64,000 bases of DNA from Tindallia magadiensis (GTDB lineage: Bacteria; Bacillota; Clostridia; Peptostreptococcales; Tindalliaceae), in NCBI RefSeq assembly GCF_900113635.1, contig NZ_FOQA01000004.1:62001-126000 (forward strand), given 5' to 3'. The position numbers were made by a program, and so were the translations under genes. The first letter of the stretch is position 1. Each line of letters starts with the position of its first letter. The notes under the pieces were generated by a model, which did no database searches, had not been told where the DNA came from, and saw nothing but the letters and a program-made list of their open reading frames with translations. This document shows positions 44,148-53,497 of the stretch, piece by piece.

Positions 44148-45263
44148 TTATTCTTCTTCAGACGCAGCTTTTGGATCTTCGTTTTTTAAGAATTTTAATA
44201 TCGCTCCGGCTTCCGGTGGGCATCCAGAAAGGCTTTTGCTGCATCCGGAAGTACAATCACCGATCCCAATCCCTGGAAAAGAAAGTCCCTTGTACCCCTG
44301 TCCAATTTTAATATTTTCTACTATAGTCACCAACTTACCTTCTTCATCCAACCTTTTCAATGCATACAGCAATGTCGCATAGCAAGCTGAACAAGCATCT
44401 CCCTCATCTACGAATTCTCCATAGTCTTTTGCTTCTCCACGCAGGGTGGTAGGATCTATTTTCCGAGTTGCTTTTCCAAACTCCGAAATAACGGCATCAC
44501 GAATGTTACTGGAACCAACGCCTAACTTTTCGGCTATCCGAATATAAGGAATTTCATCAAGGCTCCATCCCATCGTTTTAGCTGCCCAAGCATCTGTTAG
44601 TACTGGATCTTTTGCCAAAAAAATTCGATCCATAGGCACTGGCGTCCCCCCTCCTTCATAAGTTAAATCGCCGTTCATCGCATCTACCAGAATCAGATCC
44701 GGTTTAAGAATTGTATTCACAGCCGCAATAGGTCCATGCAATCCCATCTGATGATAACGCCTCTTTTCAAAGTCAGGAATACAACCTTTCATATTTTTTA
44801 AGGCACAGGTTATCCCCGTCTGGCAATGACCTTTCATCACTGGCATGTTAATTAAATAATCCACCTTCAAGGGTGCCTTACAAACTTCTAAATCCCCTTC
44901 ATGACTTTTTTTTGTTTCATAACTGTCTGTCTTTAAATCAATTAATTCTACTCCTTTTTCTTGTGCTAATTTTTTATATCCACACACAAGAAAAGCATCT
45001 TCCGTAGAATCACCCACCCAAGATCCTTCCATAATGGTAATTTTTTGTATACCGATTTCCTTCAAAAAATCAACGACGGTTTCCACTAATTCTACATGTG
45101 TTGTTGCACCAGTAGAAGCTGGTTTTGCTTCCACCAGGTTCGGTTTAATACCGACGTGGAAATCTTTTCCTATCTCTTTTTCTACTTTCGAGTATTTTAA
45201 TAGGCGTTTTGCCATTTCTTTCATATCATCACCATGATGAATAAGAATTTCATTGATCTTCAT
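44148..45263 (-). CDS. DUF362 domain protein with C-terminal Cys cluster
   Basis: The 371-aa protein has the DUF362 hallmarks GIKPNLVEAK, NMPVMKGHCQTGITCALKNMKG and LVDAMNGDLTYEGGGTPVPMD. It ends with a cysteine-rich part: DACSACYATLLYALKRL and GDCTSGCSKSLSGCPPEAGA, a candidate iron-sulfur site. DUF362 proteins are thought to be Fe-S proteins in clostridia, but the reaction is unknown. The ATG at 45263 with AAAGGGG 9 bases upstream is preferred to a TTG at 45272. Confidence 0.8.
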   Translation of the reverse strand: MKINEILIHHGDDMKEMAKRLLKYSKVEKEIGKDFHVGIKPNLVEAKPASTGATTHVELVETVVDFLKEIGIQKITIMEGSWVGDSTEDAFLVCGYKKLAQEKGVELIDLKTDSYETKKSHEGDLEVCKAPLKVDYLINMPVMKGHCQTGITCALKNMKGCIPDFEKRRYHQMGLHGPIAAVNTILKPDLILVDAMNGDLTYEGGGTPVPMDRIFLAKDPVLTDAWAAKTMGWSLDEIPYIRIAEKLGVGSSNIRDAVISEFGKATRKIDPTTLRGEAKDYGEFVDEGDACSACYATLLYALKRLDEEGKLVTIVENIKIGQGYKGLSFPGIGIGDCTSGCSKSLSGCPPEAGAILKFLKNEDPKAASEEE

Positions 45264-45292
45264 TAAACTCAACCCCTTTTTATCTAAAAAAA

Positions 45293-45318
45293 CCTCCCGA
45301 TAAATTGGAAGGTTTTTT
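45293..45318 (-). terminator. terminator after the GNAT gene
   Basis: On the minus strand AACCTTCC, loop AATTTATC and GGGAGGTT (one G-U pair) are followed by seven T. Confidence 0.72.
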
Positions 45319-45326
45319 TCATTTAT

Positions 45327-45872
45327 TTATTTTGGTGCATTTAGTTTATCAAAATGCAAATTCATAATATACCGATGATGACCTTCACCGTATTCATCTT
45401 CATTTTCACCTACAATTTCAAAGCCAATCTTATCTTTGTAGAGTCGTATTGCCGGAGCATTATCAATATCTACGGTTAAGCCCATCTTAGTGAAGCCCTG
45501 TGTTTCTAAATTTCGGATAATAGCTACTAAGAAGTGATAACCAAGTCCTTGCCCCTGTAATTCATCAGAAATGGCATAATCAAAAAGGTAGCACTTCTGT
45601 AGATCTTCCCAATCTCTCATTAAAATAGCTATTCCTATGATCTTTTTCTTCGTTTCTTCTCTTAATACAAAAACATTACCGTGTCGAATCTGCGGAACAA
45701 GACCCCACTCATCCATTCCCAGATCACCAAAAATATCCAGCCCGAAATTAACCATTCTTTTTAGAAGATTGACATTATAGTCCTGTACAAGATAAACCTT
45801 TAAGTTGCCAATATCTCCATCCAAATTTTCAATCACTGTTTTCGGTAGTTTCGAAGCTTCTTCCAAGTACAA
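45327..45872 (-). CDS. GNAT family N-acetyltransferase
   Basis: The 181-aa protein has the acetyl-CoA loop ELQGQGLGYHFLVAII (about 107-122), KMGLTVDIDNAPAIRLYKDKIGFEIVG and the typical C-terminal strands. The acceptor is unknown. Translation seems to start at a TTG, 8 bases behind an AAGGAG site. The gene is flanked by terminators and appears to be transcribed alone. Confidence 0.85.
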   Translation of the reverse strand: MYLEEASKLPKTVIENLDGDIGNLKVYLVQDYNVNLLKRMVNFGLDIFGDLGMDEWGLVPQIRHGNVFVLREETKKKIIGIAILMRDWEDLQKCYLFDYAISDELQGQGLGYHFLVAIIRNLETQGFTKMGLTVDIDNAPAIRLYKDKIGFEIVGENEDEYGEGHHRYIMNLHFDKLNAPK

Positions 45873-45965
45873 AAAACCAACTCCTTAGTTTTTTATAGAA
45901 ATTATACACGATAAGTTCTATCGATGCAAATAAATCGCAGCTGGTCTCTCTACATAATAGGCACA

Positions 45966-47336
45966 TTACTCACTTTTTCTTTCTTCCAAACCTTCGCCTG
46001 TTCCCACTAAAACAGTCTTCGCTACAGGTCGATAATAATCTCTGGAAATCAGTTCTTCTTTTAGATTGTTTTCTTGATCTCCAGTAATTCGATATACCGA
46101 AATCCGGTAACCGTTTTGTCCCTTTTGCCGAACAATTTCTACGCCTTTTTCCAACAAAGGATCGTTTATAATGTTAACCGAAGGACTTATGACCTGTCGG
46201 TTTCTGGTTTCAATTCGTATACTCTCTTTTTCATAGTTGCGATCTCCCCAAACAGCTACACGTAACTCTTCTTCAGCAATCCAAGCTCCTATTACCACTG
46301 GAAAAGAATGCGGGTTTTGGAAAGAAAAGTCTTGAACTCCATAAGCAATTGTAGCATCCATTCCAAGAGGCACATAACCAACAGGAAGGCTGTGATTTCG
46401 CCTTTCCAAAATTTCCATACCACTGTAAAGAGTTGCTTGATATAAGGTGCTGCTAACTTGGCATATGCCACCGCCAATACCTTGTACCAATCTGCCATTT
46501 TGAATAACTGGAGCAGGTTGATAGCCATCTTCTGCTGATACTTTTCCCACAGTTTCATTGAAGGAAAACACTTCTTCCGGCTCTAAACGCATACCATTGA
46601 TTTTCTCTGCTCCCAATTTTATATTGATATTCCGTTTCTGATTACTTCCTAGTTTCGTTTCATAAACGGTCAATAGTTGATCAAAGTTCCCTAAAGATTC
46701 TGTTGTTATTTCAGGATTCAGGATATGTACAGCTATCTGGACATCATCAAAGTCTTTAAGTTGCAAGGACTCTTTTATTTTTCTCTTAACATCACTTGAT
46801 TTGACCCGATATCCCTTTCGATGCTCTATCATAGTAACTTCTCCATCTATCACTTTCAAATCAGCATCGATTGGTTCTACTAATAGCTTTTTTTCAATAC
46901 GTTCGCTCCACTCTACTAATAATTCCTCATCATATTTTATTGGATATGTTATGACCGAAGATCTAATTCCGCCACTTAGTTGTTGAATCCAGCGTTCTTT
47001 CCAATGTGGATTCAACAACCGTTTAATATCTTCTAAGATTTCGTTTTGATCATAACCTGCTTTTAATTCTTCCATCGGGATTTCAATAATTCTCCAGGTA
47101 TTTCCTTCAACAGTAAATTCAACTTCTATCACTTCCGGAAGTGCTTCCGTTAGCATTAAAACTACTTGTTGTCCGGTCAATCCTGATGCTGACTTTCCAT
47201 TCACTTTAGTGCCTGTTGGCAACTCATTTTTATACGGTGGAAAGGAAAGCAAAGAAGCCAAAATGATTTGCAGCGAAAAGACCAGCAACAAGCCAAATGC
47301 TGAACGAATACGTATAGAAGTATGATTAGGCTTCAT
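45966..47336 (-). CDS. VanW family protein, membrane-anchored
   Basis: The 456-aa protein has one N-terminal membrane segment (SAFGLLLVFSLQIILASLL), a long extracytoplasmic region with a putative peptidoglycan-binding part (about 40-200), and a VanW domain with RNINIKLGAEKINGMRL, VIQNGRLVQGIGGGICQVSS, RRNHSLPVGYVPLG and FQNPHSFPVVIGAW. VanW domains are linked to cell-wall modification but have no settled activity. The ATG at 47336 has GGAGGGG upstream. Confidence 0.85.
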   Translation of the reverse strand: MKPNHTSIRIRSAFGLLLVFSLQIILASLLSFPPYKNELPTGTKVNGKSASGLTGQQVVLMLTEALPEVIEVEFTVEGNTWRIIEIPMEELKAGYDQNEILEDIKRLLNPHWKERWIQQLSGGIRSSVITYPIKYDEELLVEWSERIEKKLLVEPIDADLKVIDGEVTMIEHRKGYRVKSSDVKRKIKESLQLKDFDDVQIAVHILNPEITTESLGNFDQLLTVYETKLGSNQKRNINIKLGAEKINGMRLEPEEVFSFNETVGKVSAEDGYQPAPVIQNGRLVQGIGGGICQVSSTLYQATLYSGMEILERRNHSLPVGYVPLGMDATIAYGVQDFSFQNPHSFPVVIGAWIAEEELRVAVWGDRNYEKESIRIETRNRQVISPSVNIINDPLLEKGVEIVRQKGQNGYRISVYRITGDQENNLKEELISRDYYRPVAKTVLVGTGEGLEERKSE

Positions 47337-47366
47337 GAAAGGCCCCCTCCACATTAATCTTTTTCA

Positions 47367-48188
47367 TTACTCCGTCAGCATAGTCAACTCAATTACCTTT
47401 TGTCGTCCCATTTCCTGAACCTGTTCAAACAGTTCTTCTGATATAACAGTCCCTTCCTCTGCCAACAGATTCCCCTCTATATCTTTAAGATCTCTTTTAA
47501 GTTCTTTACCCAGCAAGTATTGTTTTTGTTTGTTGATGAACATTTCAACAGAGCTGCCAGTGTTTTGGATTTCTTGCTCTGTATCCGATACTTCCGTTTC
47601 AGCTTCAGAAGTCGATTCAAAAGGCATTACCGACTCTACCGGCACCTCTTTTTTCTCTACTGATACTTGGGCTTCTTGCACAGCTTCCTGTTTGTTTTCT
47701 ACATATTTAATAGATTCTTCCGTTACAATAACTAGTTGCTGACCAATACTAATGATTTCTTCCAGTGGAATATCTTTTTCTTCTCCACTGTTCTCCTCTG
47801 AAACAATATGGATAAGTGGAATGCTTCCACTTTCAGCATCAATGGTATACTCCACAATTTTTCCTAGAAGCTTTCCTTTTTTTGTAATCACTTTTTCGTC
47901 AATTATTTCAACCTTTTTATCCAGTAAGTTTCCAGCAATGTTCATCTTACTCAAATCCATAAGTGCACTCTGTGATTCAATAGTTACAGCATAATCTCCA
48001 ACTCCAACTGTTTCCCGAAAAGGAATGGCCATAATTTCACCTTCACGTGCACCTTCACTTTTTTCAACCAGCAAGAACTCTACACCTTTTTTTTCTGCAT
48101 TGACAATCAGCTCTTTTACAATACCCACTTCTTGCCCTTCCTGAATGCTAATCACAGGGGAACTGACAATTTCTTTACTTTTCTTCAT
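47367..48188 (-). CDS. PRC-barrel domain protein
   Basis: The 273-aa protein has two PRC-barrel-like units: the first (about 8-80) with ISIQEGQEVGIVKELIV, the second (about 88-165) with KKGKLLGKIVEYTIDAESG. A Glu/Val-rich linker follows (VEKKEVPVESVMPFEST...), then a C-terminal domain with LLGKELKRDLKDIEGNLLAEEG. There is no signal peptide. PRC barrels bind RNA or proteins in several roles, so function is open. It lies 31 bases upstream of the VanW gene on the same strand. Confidence 0.78.
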   Translation of the reverse strand: MKKSKEIVSSPVISIQEGQEVGIVKELIVNAEKKGVEFLLVEKSEGAREGEIMAIPFRETVGVGDYAVTIESQSALMDLSKMNIAGNLLDKKVEIIDEKVITKKGKLLGKIVEYTIDAESGSIPLIHIVSEENSGEEKDIPLEEIISIGQQLVIVTEESIKYVENKQEAVQEAQVSVEKKEVPVESVMPFESTSEAETEVSDTEQEIQNTGSSVEMFINKQKQYLLGKELKRDLKDIEGNLLAEEGTVISEELFEQVQEMGRQKVIELTMLTE

Positions 48189-48282
48189 TCTTATTCACTC
48201 CTGTTCTGAATTTTTTAATCGAATGTCTATGTTGTTGTCATCCACGCATTCGGTATCTCTATCTTTTACCTTGATTGCTGCC

Positions 48283-49506
48283 TTACACCTCATCTTTCTC
48301 TTCCAGCATACTCTCCAAGAAGGAAATTTGATTTCGAATCCCTTCTTCATACTCCTCTATCTGATTTTGCTGAATGATTTCATAGGATATTTCTAATAAT
48401 TTGTTATAATATCCACCATTGCTATAAAGAATCTTTAGCTGACTATATGCCATCATCCGCTGATAGGGCTCTTCAGCTTTCAGGCACACCATTCGTAAAG
48501 ACATAGCTGCACTATTTAGATCTCCTTCTTCCTCTGCAATCATCCCATCTAAAAGTAATATATCAGCCATTGTTTCAGACAAACGTTCCGGCAATTTTTG
48601 GTAAATATTCTCTTCTTCTTTTTCTTCTATTATTTCCTCTGCTGGTTCCATTTCTTCCGGTATTTGTTCTGCTTCTGACTCCAGCTCTGGTTCCTGTTCT
48701 ATTTCTACTTCTGCTGGTTCCTGCTCAATCTCTAATTCTTCTACTGACTCTTCCCTTAGTTCTTCCTCATGTGTTTCTTCTAATACTGCTTCCTCTTCTT
48801 CTTTTTCTTCTATTATTTCCTCTGCTGGTTCCATTTCTTCCGGTATTTGTTCTGCTTCTAACTCCAGCTCTGGTTCCTGTTCTATTTCTACTTCTGCTGG
48901 TTCCTGCTCAATCTCTAATTCTTCTACTGACTCTTCCCTTGATTCTTCCTCATGTGTTTCTTCTAATACCGCTTCCTCTTCTTCTTTTTCTTCTATTATT
49001 TTCTCTGCTGGTTCCATTTCTTCCGGTATTTGTTCTGCTCCTGACTTCGATTCTTGCTCTTCAGAAGCGTTAAGGGCTGATTTTAAATCTTCCCCTGTAT
49101 CCGACTCATCATCTATGTACGTCGTTTCATTCCCAACAAAATCACAAGAAGTCGACTTTTCTTCTTCCTGGCATATGACTTTTACATCATCTTGCTTTTC
49201 TGATGATCCTTCTTTTTCATAACCATCGCTAATATTCGCTTGCATACTTTCATTAACTGGATCAATAAAAGATGGCATCGGTAATTGAGAACCAATAACC
49301 AACGCAAGCAATCCCATCATCACAAAAACCGTTAAAGGCATAAAATATTGCATCATGACTGGAATCAACATGGTTAATATAAGACTGGTAAAGATCCATT
49401 TTTGAAACATAACAGCACTCTCTTTTGTCATTTTTTTTCGTCTCAACCAAATAACAACAAAATAGAGCAGTGATATAATGATTACTGCCATGTAATAGGG
49501 AATCAT
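48283..49506 (-). CDS. membrane protein with acidic 61-residue repeats and helical C-terminus
   Basis: The 407-aa protein has an N-terminal helix (MAVIIISLLYFVVIWL) and two more hydrophobic segments to about residue 78, then a long Glu-rich spacer made of 61-residue tandem repeats beginning AEQIPEEMEPAE (two full copies and a partial third), and a C-terminal helical part (LSETMADILLLDGMIAEEEG, ISYEIIQQNQIEEYEEG) that resembles TPR-type helices. The family is not recognised. GGGAGA lies before the ATG. It is followed by the PRC-barrel gene, which has its own acidic linker. Confidence 0.7.
   Translation of the reverse strand: MIPYYMAVIIISLLYFVVIWLRRKKMTKESAVMFQKWIFTSLILTMLIPVMMQYFMPLTVFVMMGLLALVIGSQLPMPSFIDPVNESMQANISDGYEKEGSSEKQDDVKVICQEEEKSTSCDFVGNETTYIDDESDTGEDLKSALNASEEQESKSGAEQIPEEMEPAEKIIEEKEEEEAVLEETHEEESREESVEELEIEQEPAEVEIEQEPELELEAEQIPEEMEPAEEIIEEKEEEEAVLEETHEEELREESVEELEIEQEPAEVEIEQEPELESEAEQIPEEMEPAEEIIEEKEEENIYQKLPERLSETMADILLLDGMIAEEEGDLNSAAMSLRMVCLKAEEPYQRMMAYSQLKILYSNGGYYNKLLEISYEIIQQNQIEEYEEGIRNQISFLESMLEEKDEV
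48607..49038. repeat. 183-bp tandem direct repeat
   Basis: Three copies, 48856-49038, 48673-48855 and a partial one at 48607-48672, have a period of exactly 183 bp (61 codons) and are nearly identical in DNA. They encode the acidic repeats of the membrane protein at 48283-49506. The frame is kept, so copy number can change without breaking the gene. Confidence 0.92.
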
Positions 49507-49643
49507 ATCTCACTCTCCCATCTATGAATGATATTCAATACTCCGTATCAATTCATTATACCGTTATTCCTTTCATCATTCTACATTTCTTAAAAAAATC
49601 CTTCATTTATTTTCTTTTTTAAATGAAATCAGTCATTAAACCA

Positions 49644-50483
49644 TCAAAATTTTGTTTCATGATACCATCCATTTATTTCAGCTCCTACCAACGCAACAAT
49701 ACTGCTTAAATAAAGCCAGGTTAATAAAATAATAATAGCACCTATACTTCCATAAGTAACCGTATATCGACCGAAGTGATTAACATAATAGGCAAAAGCA
49801 AAGGAAAACAAGACCCAGCATATAGTTGTAAAAATGGCTCCCGGCAATGTTTCCTTAATTTTGATCGTTACATTAGGGCTGAATTTGTAAAAAGTTGAAA
49901 ATACAAGTACCATGACGACCAGGGTTATGGCGGTTCTGGAAACCTGCCATACATCCTTAAAGAATTCTGATATACCCATCCACTCAAATACATAGTTGCC
50001 AATTACTTCTCCAAATACCAGCGTCATCAAAGAGATCACTATCAATAACGATAAGGCTATGGTGAACAATACTGCCAAGCTTCTAATTCTCCAGAATGGT
50101 CGATTTTCCGCTGAACGGTAGGCTTTATTTACACCCTTAATCATTGCAGCAACACCATTAGATGCAATAAACAAAGTAGTTATCATTCCAGTCGACATAA
50201 GCGTTCCTCTTCTTGCATTTAACATATCTTCCACATTTGAAAGAACCATTTCAAAGGCTTCCTCAGGCATGAAGGGTCTGAGCTGCAAAATCACCTCTTC
50301 ATCCAATAGTGGTGTATAACTAATTAGGGTCACTAAAAAAATGAGAAATGGAAAAAAAGATAAAATCAAATAATAAGTGGACTGTGCCGCCAAGGCTGTC
50401 ACTTCGTTTTCGTTTATTCTTCTCAATAGCATCTTTATTTCTTTTGCACGCCTTGATTCGCGTATCTCTCGAAGCCACTTCAT
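49644..50483 (-). CDS. YihY/virulence factor BrkB family protein
   Basis: The 279-aa membrane protein has about six transmembrane segments and the YihY motifs NENEVTALAAQSTYYLILSFFPF (residues 28-50), GVAAMIKGVNKAYRSAENRP and IGAIIILLTWLYLSSIVALVGAEIN. It is often mis-called ribonuclease BN. Function is uncertain; a role in envelope or lipid handling has been proposed. GGAGG lies before the ATG. Confidence 0.88.
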   Translation of the reverse strand: MKWLREIRESRRAKEIKMLLRRINENEVTALAAQSTYYLILSFFPFLIFLVTLISYTPLLDEEVILQLRPFMPEEAFEMVLSNVEDMLNARRGTLMSTGMITTLFIASNGVAAMIKGVNKAYRSAENRPFWRIRSLAVLFTIALSLLIVISLMTLVFGEVIGNYVFEWMGISEFFKDVWQVSRTAITLVVMVLVFSTFYKFSPNVTIKIKETLPGAIFTTICWVLFSFAFAYYVNHFGRYTVTYGSIGAIIILLTWLYLSSIVALVGAEINGWYHETKF

Positions 50484-50593
50484 AAAATTCCTCCCTCATA
50501 GTGATGATTCCCGCTGTCTTTGTTTGAACATGCATATCTACAACGATTGATACCCTTATTTCCAACTCTTATTCGTTGCTAAAGAAGCAGCAT

Positions 50594-50644
50594 AAAAGGA
50601 GTTATTGATTAAATGCGAAGAAACACTTATCAATAACTCCTTTT
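50594..50644. terminator. terminator after pyrE
   Basis: AAAAGGAGTTATTGAT and ATCAATAACTCCTTTT form a 16-bp perfect stem with a 19-base loop; T-runs lie on both ends. It ends the pyr operon. Confidence 0.82.
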
Positions 50645-50676
50645 ATTTTCACTATGAAATTATATTATCCTTTCTT

Positions 50677-51237
50677 TTAACGGCTTCCTGGCTTTACTGG
50701 CTGACTTTCTTTACAAAGAGGACAATCATCAGGCGAATACGTTTCCACTTCCAATTTAACTAAGGAAATAGGTGGAATTTCCAGGACATGATTTCCACCG
50801 CTGCGGTCTACTAAAACAGCAACGTCAACAATAATACCTCCAGCTTTCTTAACCAAATCTACTACTTCCTGAACAGAGCCTCCTGTAGTGATCACGTCTT
50901 CTACCACTAGCACACGAGCATCTGTCGGTATTTCAAAGTTTCTCCTTAAAGTCATTTCGCCTTTTTCCCGCTCGGTAAAAAGTGCTGGAATACCTAATTG
51001 TCGTCCCATTTCATAAGCAACAATCACACCTCCCATAGCCGGACCCACAACTAAATCATATTTACCTTCCAGCTGCTTTGCCAGATGAGACACCAGTTTC
51101 TCGGTAACCTTAGGTTCTTTCAGCACTTGAGCACACTGAATATATCGATTGCTATGTTTTCCTGAAGTCAGTAAAAAGTGACCTTCTAACAATGCATTTG
51201 ATTCTTGAAAAATAGTGATGATTTCTTCCATTTTCAT
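50677..51237 (-). CDS. pyrE: orotate phosphoribosyltransferase
   Basis: PyrE joins orotate to PRPP to form OMP. The 186-aa protein has the PRPP loop VLVVEDVITTGGSVQE, the catalytic Lys/Arg region TEREKGEMTLRRNF and LLTSGKHSNRYIQCAQ. GGAGG lies 6 bases before the ATG. It follows pyrF by one base in the pyrR-pyrF-pyrE operon. Confidence 0.95.
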   Translation of the reverse strand: MKMEEIITIFQESNALLEGHFLLTSGKHSNRYIQCAQVLKEPKVTEKLVSHLAKQLEGKYDLVVGPAMGGVIVAYEMGRQLGIPALFTEREKGEMTLRRNFEIPTDARVLVVEDVITTGGSVQEVVDLVKKAGGIIVDVAVLVDRSGGNHVLEIPPISLVKLEVETYSPDDCPLCKESQPVKPGSR

Positions 51238-51238
51238 A

Positions 51239-51964
51239 TTAACCCTCCATTTCTTTTAAGACAAGTTCTGCACTTCTTGCTGGATTTTCTGACTGTGTGA
51301 TTGGTCTTCCAACGACTAGATGAGTCGCTCCCTTCGCCAACGCATCAGAAGGTCTCATAATTCTCTTTTGATCATTTGATGCACTAAAGGAAGGACGAAT
51401 TCCTGGCGTAACAATCAGAAAATCATCACCACATTTTCCTTTTATTCCTTCCGCTTCCTGGGCTGAAGCCACTACTCCATTCAACCCAGCCTCTTTAGCC
51501 ATCTTTGCCCAAGCCGATACCTTGTCACTTATCCTTGATTCAAAACCTAATTCTTTTTCAAATATTTCTTGATCAATACTCGTTAATACGGTCACCGCTA
51601 TTAATTTTGTAGGTGTAATCTGCAGCTGATTCGCAACCTCCAGGTTAGCGTCAGCAGCTCTCTTCATCATTTCCAATCCCCCTGACGCATGCACATTGCA
51701 CATATCAACACCAAGCTTTGCAACGCTTTTAACAGCTCCCGCCACAGTGTTGGGTATATCATGAAATTTCAAATCTAAAAAAATCTTTTTATTCTTTTGC
51801 TTTAACAGTTCTATCACTTTAGGACCTTCTGCATAAAACAATTCCATTCCTACTTTATACCAGATAACATTTTCACCAATTTTTTCTGTCAGCTCATGAA
51901 CCTCTGAAACCGTATTAACATCTAGTGCAACAATTAAGCGATCTGAGTTTTTCATTTTTTTCAT
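51239..51964 (-). CDS. pyrF: orotidine 5'-phosphate decarboxylase
   Basis: PyrF decarboxylates OMP to UMP. The TIM-barrel protein has LIVALDVNTV, the catalytic signature FLDLKFHDIPNTVAGAV and TPGIRPSFSASNDQKRI with VGRPITQSENPA at the phosphate site. The start is uncertain: 51964 (AAGGAG 3 bases upstream), 51955, or 51985, which overlaps pyrR by 11 bases. It lies between pyrR and pyrE. Confidence 0.93.
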   Translation of the reverse strand: MKKMKNSDRLIVALDVNTVSEVHELTEKIGENVIWYKVGMELFYAEGPKVIELLKQKNKKIFLDLKFHDIPNTVAGAVKSVAKLGVDMCNVHASGGLEMMKRAADANLEVANQLQITPTKLIAVTVLTSIDQEIFEKELGFESRISDKVSAWAKMAKEAGLNGVVASAQEAEGIKGKCGDDFLIVTPGIRPSFSASNDQKRIMRPSDALAKGATHLVVGRPITQSENPARSAELVLKEMEG

Positions 51965-51974
51965 CGTCTCCTTC

Positions 51975-52547
<573 letters not shown>

Positions 52548-52550
52548 TTA

Positions 52551-52583
52551 AATAAAAAACTGCCTATCGCGAGATAAGCAGTT
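52551..52583 (-). terminator. pyr leader attenuator terminator
   Basis: On the minus strand AACTGCTTATC, loop TCGC and GATAGGCAGTT form an 11-bp stem (one G-U pair) with a TTTTTTATT tail. It lies about 30 bases before the pyrR ATG. Confidence 0.85.
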
Positions 52584-52601
52584 CAGTTTCCTCATATGTT
52601 C

Positions 52602-52636
52602 TTTCTTTGTAGTCTCACGGTACTACATTAAAGAAA
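52602..52636 (-). promoter_or_regulatory. PyrR-binding anti-antiterminator hairpin
   Basis: The minus strand forms TTTCTTT-AA-TGTAGT and ACTACA-AAGAAA arms around ACCGTGAG. The top reads AGTACCGTGAGACT, matching the PyrR loop consensus ARUCCNGNGAGGYU at most fixed positions (the C4/G12 pair is replaced by A/A). Binding with UMP would favour the downstream terminator. Confidence 0.7.
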
Positions 52637-52647
52637 TTGTTTTTTTC

Positions 52648-52676
52648 ATCATACGCTATCCTTAGCTCACTGTCAA
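52648..52676 (-). promoter_or_regulatory. pyr operon promoter
   Basis: TTGACA, a 17-base spacer and TATGAT on the minus strand lie 125 bases before pyrR, followed by the leader hairpins. Confidence 0.85.
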
Positions 52677-52696
52677 GAAGTGAATAAGTGCTCATT

Positions 52697-53389
52697 TCAA
52701 GACATCTTTAATATATGATAGTCTTGTTCAAGTAAATCGATGTAAAGCATTTTATTTCGTAAAATTTCGCCTCTCTGAATCAGTAATTTGATGGTTTCAC
52801 TTACCTGAATCGATCCTACCATCGCCGGCGTAAAAGAAGGATTTCCCATCTGTTTTTCAACACCCTGATTCTGTTCAGCATTCGAATAAATCCGATCCAG
52901 TGTTCTATCTCCCGGTAGAATGGTTACTACTTGCCCATACCAACCGGCAATAGCACCATGCACCATAGGTATCTGTCGTTTTTCTGCCACATTTTGAAGC
53001 ATTAATCGCGTTTGTATCCGATCCGTTGCATCTATAAGAATCTGAGCATCTTTCAGAATTGATTCTGCATTGTTTTCATCAATACGTTCTGTTATCGCTA
53101 TTACTTCTATCTCTGGATTAATAAGCGCTACTCGTTCTTGTGCCGCCTTAGCTTTTTTCTCTCCAATATTAAGGGAATGGGAAAGTAGTTGTCGATTCAA
53201 ATTGGTTTTATCAAAAACATCGCCATCAACGGCTATTATTTTCCCAACACCTATTCTGGCAAGCATTTCGATAATGCCTCCACCTAATCCACCACATCCA
53301 ATAACCGCCACACAAGATTGTTGGATATATTTGTTTTCATCTAGGGTTAACATACTCATATTACGGGCATATCGCTCATCAAGATGCAT
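52697..53389 (-). CDS. ThiF/MoeB/HesA-family E1-like adenylyltransferase
   Basis: The 230-aa protein activates the C-terminal Gly of ubiquitin-like sulfur carriers. It has the ATP-binding VAVIGCGGLGGGIIEMLARIG (about 28-48), DGDVFDKTNLNRQLL and DATDRIQTRLMLQNVAE. Zinc-binding CxxC motifs of MoeB are not seen, closer to HesA-type proteins. It could activate the MoaD-like carrier next to aor, but no MoaD or ThiS gene is adjacent. AGGAGG lies before the ATG. Confidence 0.85.
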   Translation of the reverse strand: MHLDERYARNMSMLTLDENKYIQQSCVAVIGCGGLGGGIIEMLARIGVGKIIAVDGDVFDKTNLNRQLLSHSLNIGEKKAKAAQERVALINPEIEVIAITERIDENNAESILKDAQILIDATDRIQTRLMLQNVAEKRQIPMVHGAIAGWYGQVVTILPGDRTLDRIYSNAEQNQGVEKQMGNPSFTPAMVGSIQVSETIKLLIQRGEILRNKMLYIDLLEQDYHILKMS

Positions 53390-53471
53390 TTACAACTCCT
53401 CCTTTGTTTCATTTACGGATTCACGTTCTTCTATATACCCTTTCCTAAGAGAAGCAAGCATTGATGATAGA

Positions 53472-53497
53472 AAAAAACCCGGCAATCGCCGGGCAAG
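53472..53497 (-). terminator. terminator after the FMN-binding lipoprotein
   Basis: On the minus strand CCCGGC, loop GATT and GCCGGG are followed by seven T. Confidence 0.85.

Noticed and set aside
48607-49038. Direct repeats considered as a CRISPR-like array.
   Set aside because: The period is 183 bp with no unique spacers, and the repeats are translated in frame.
48570-49073. A 167-aa Leu-rich plus-strand frame with apparent membrane repeats.
   Set aside because: It is the complement of the Glu-rich repeat codons (GAA/GAG read backwards) and not a gene.
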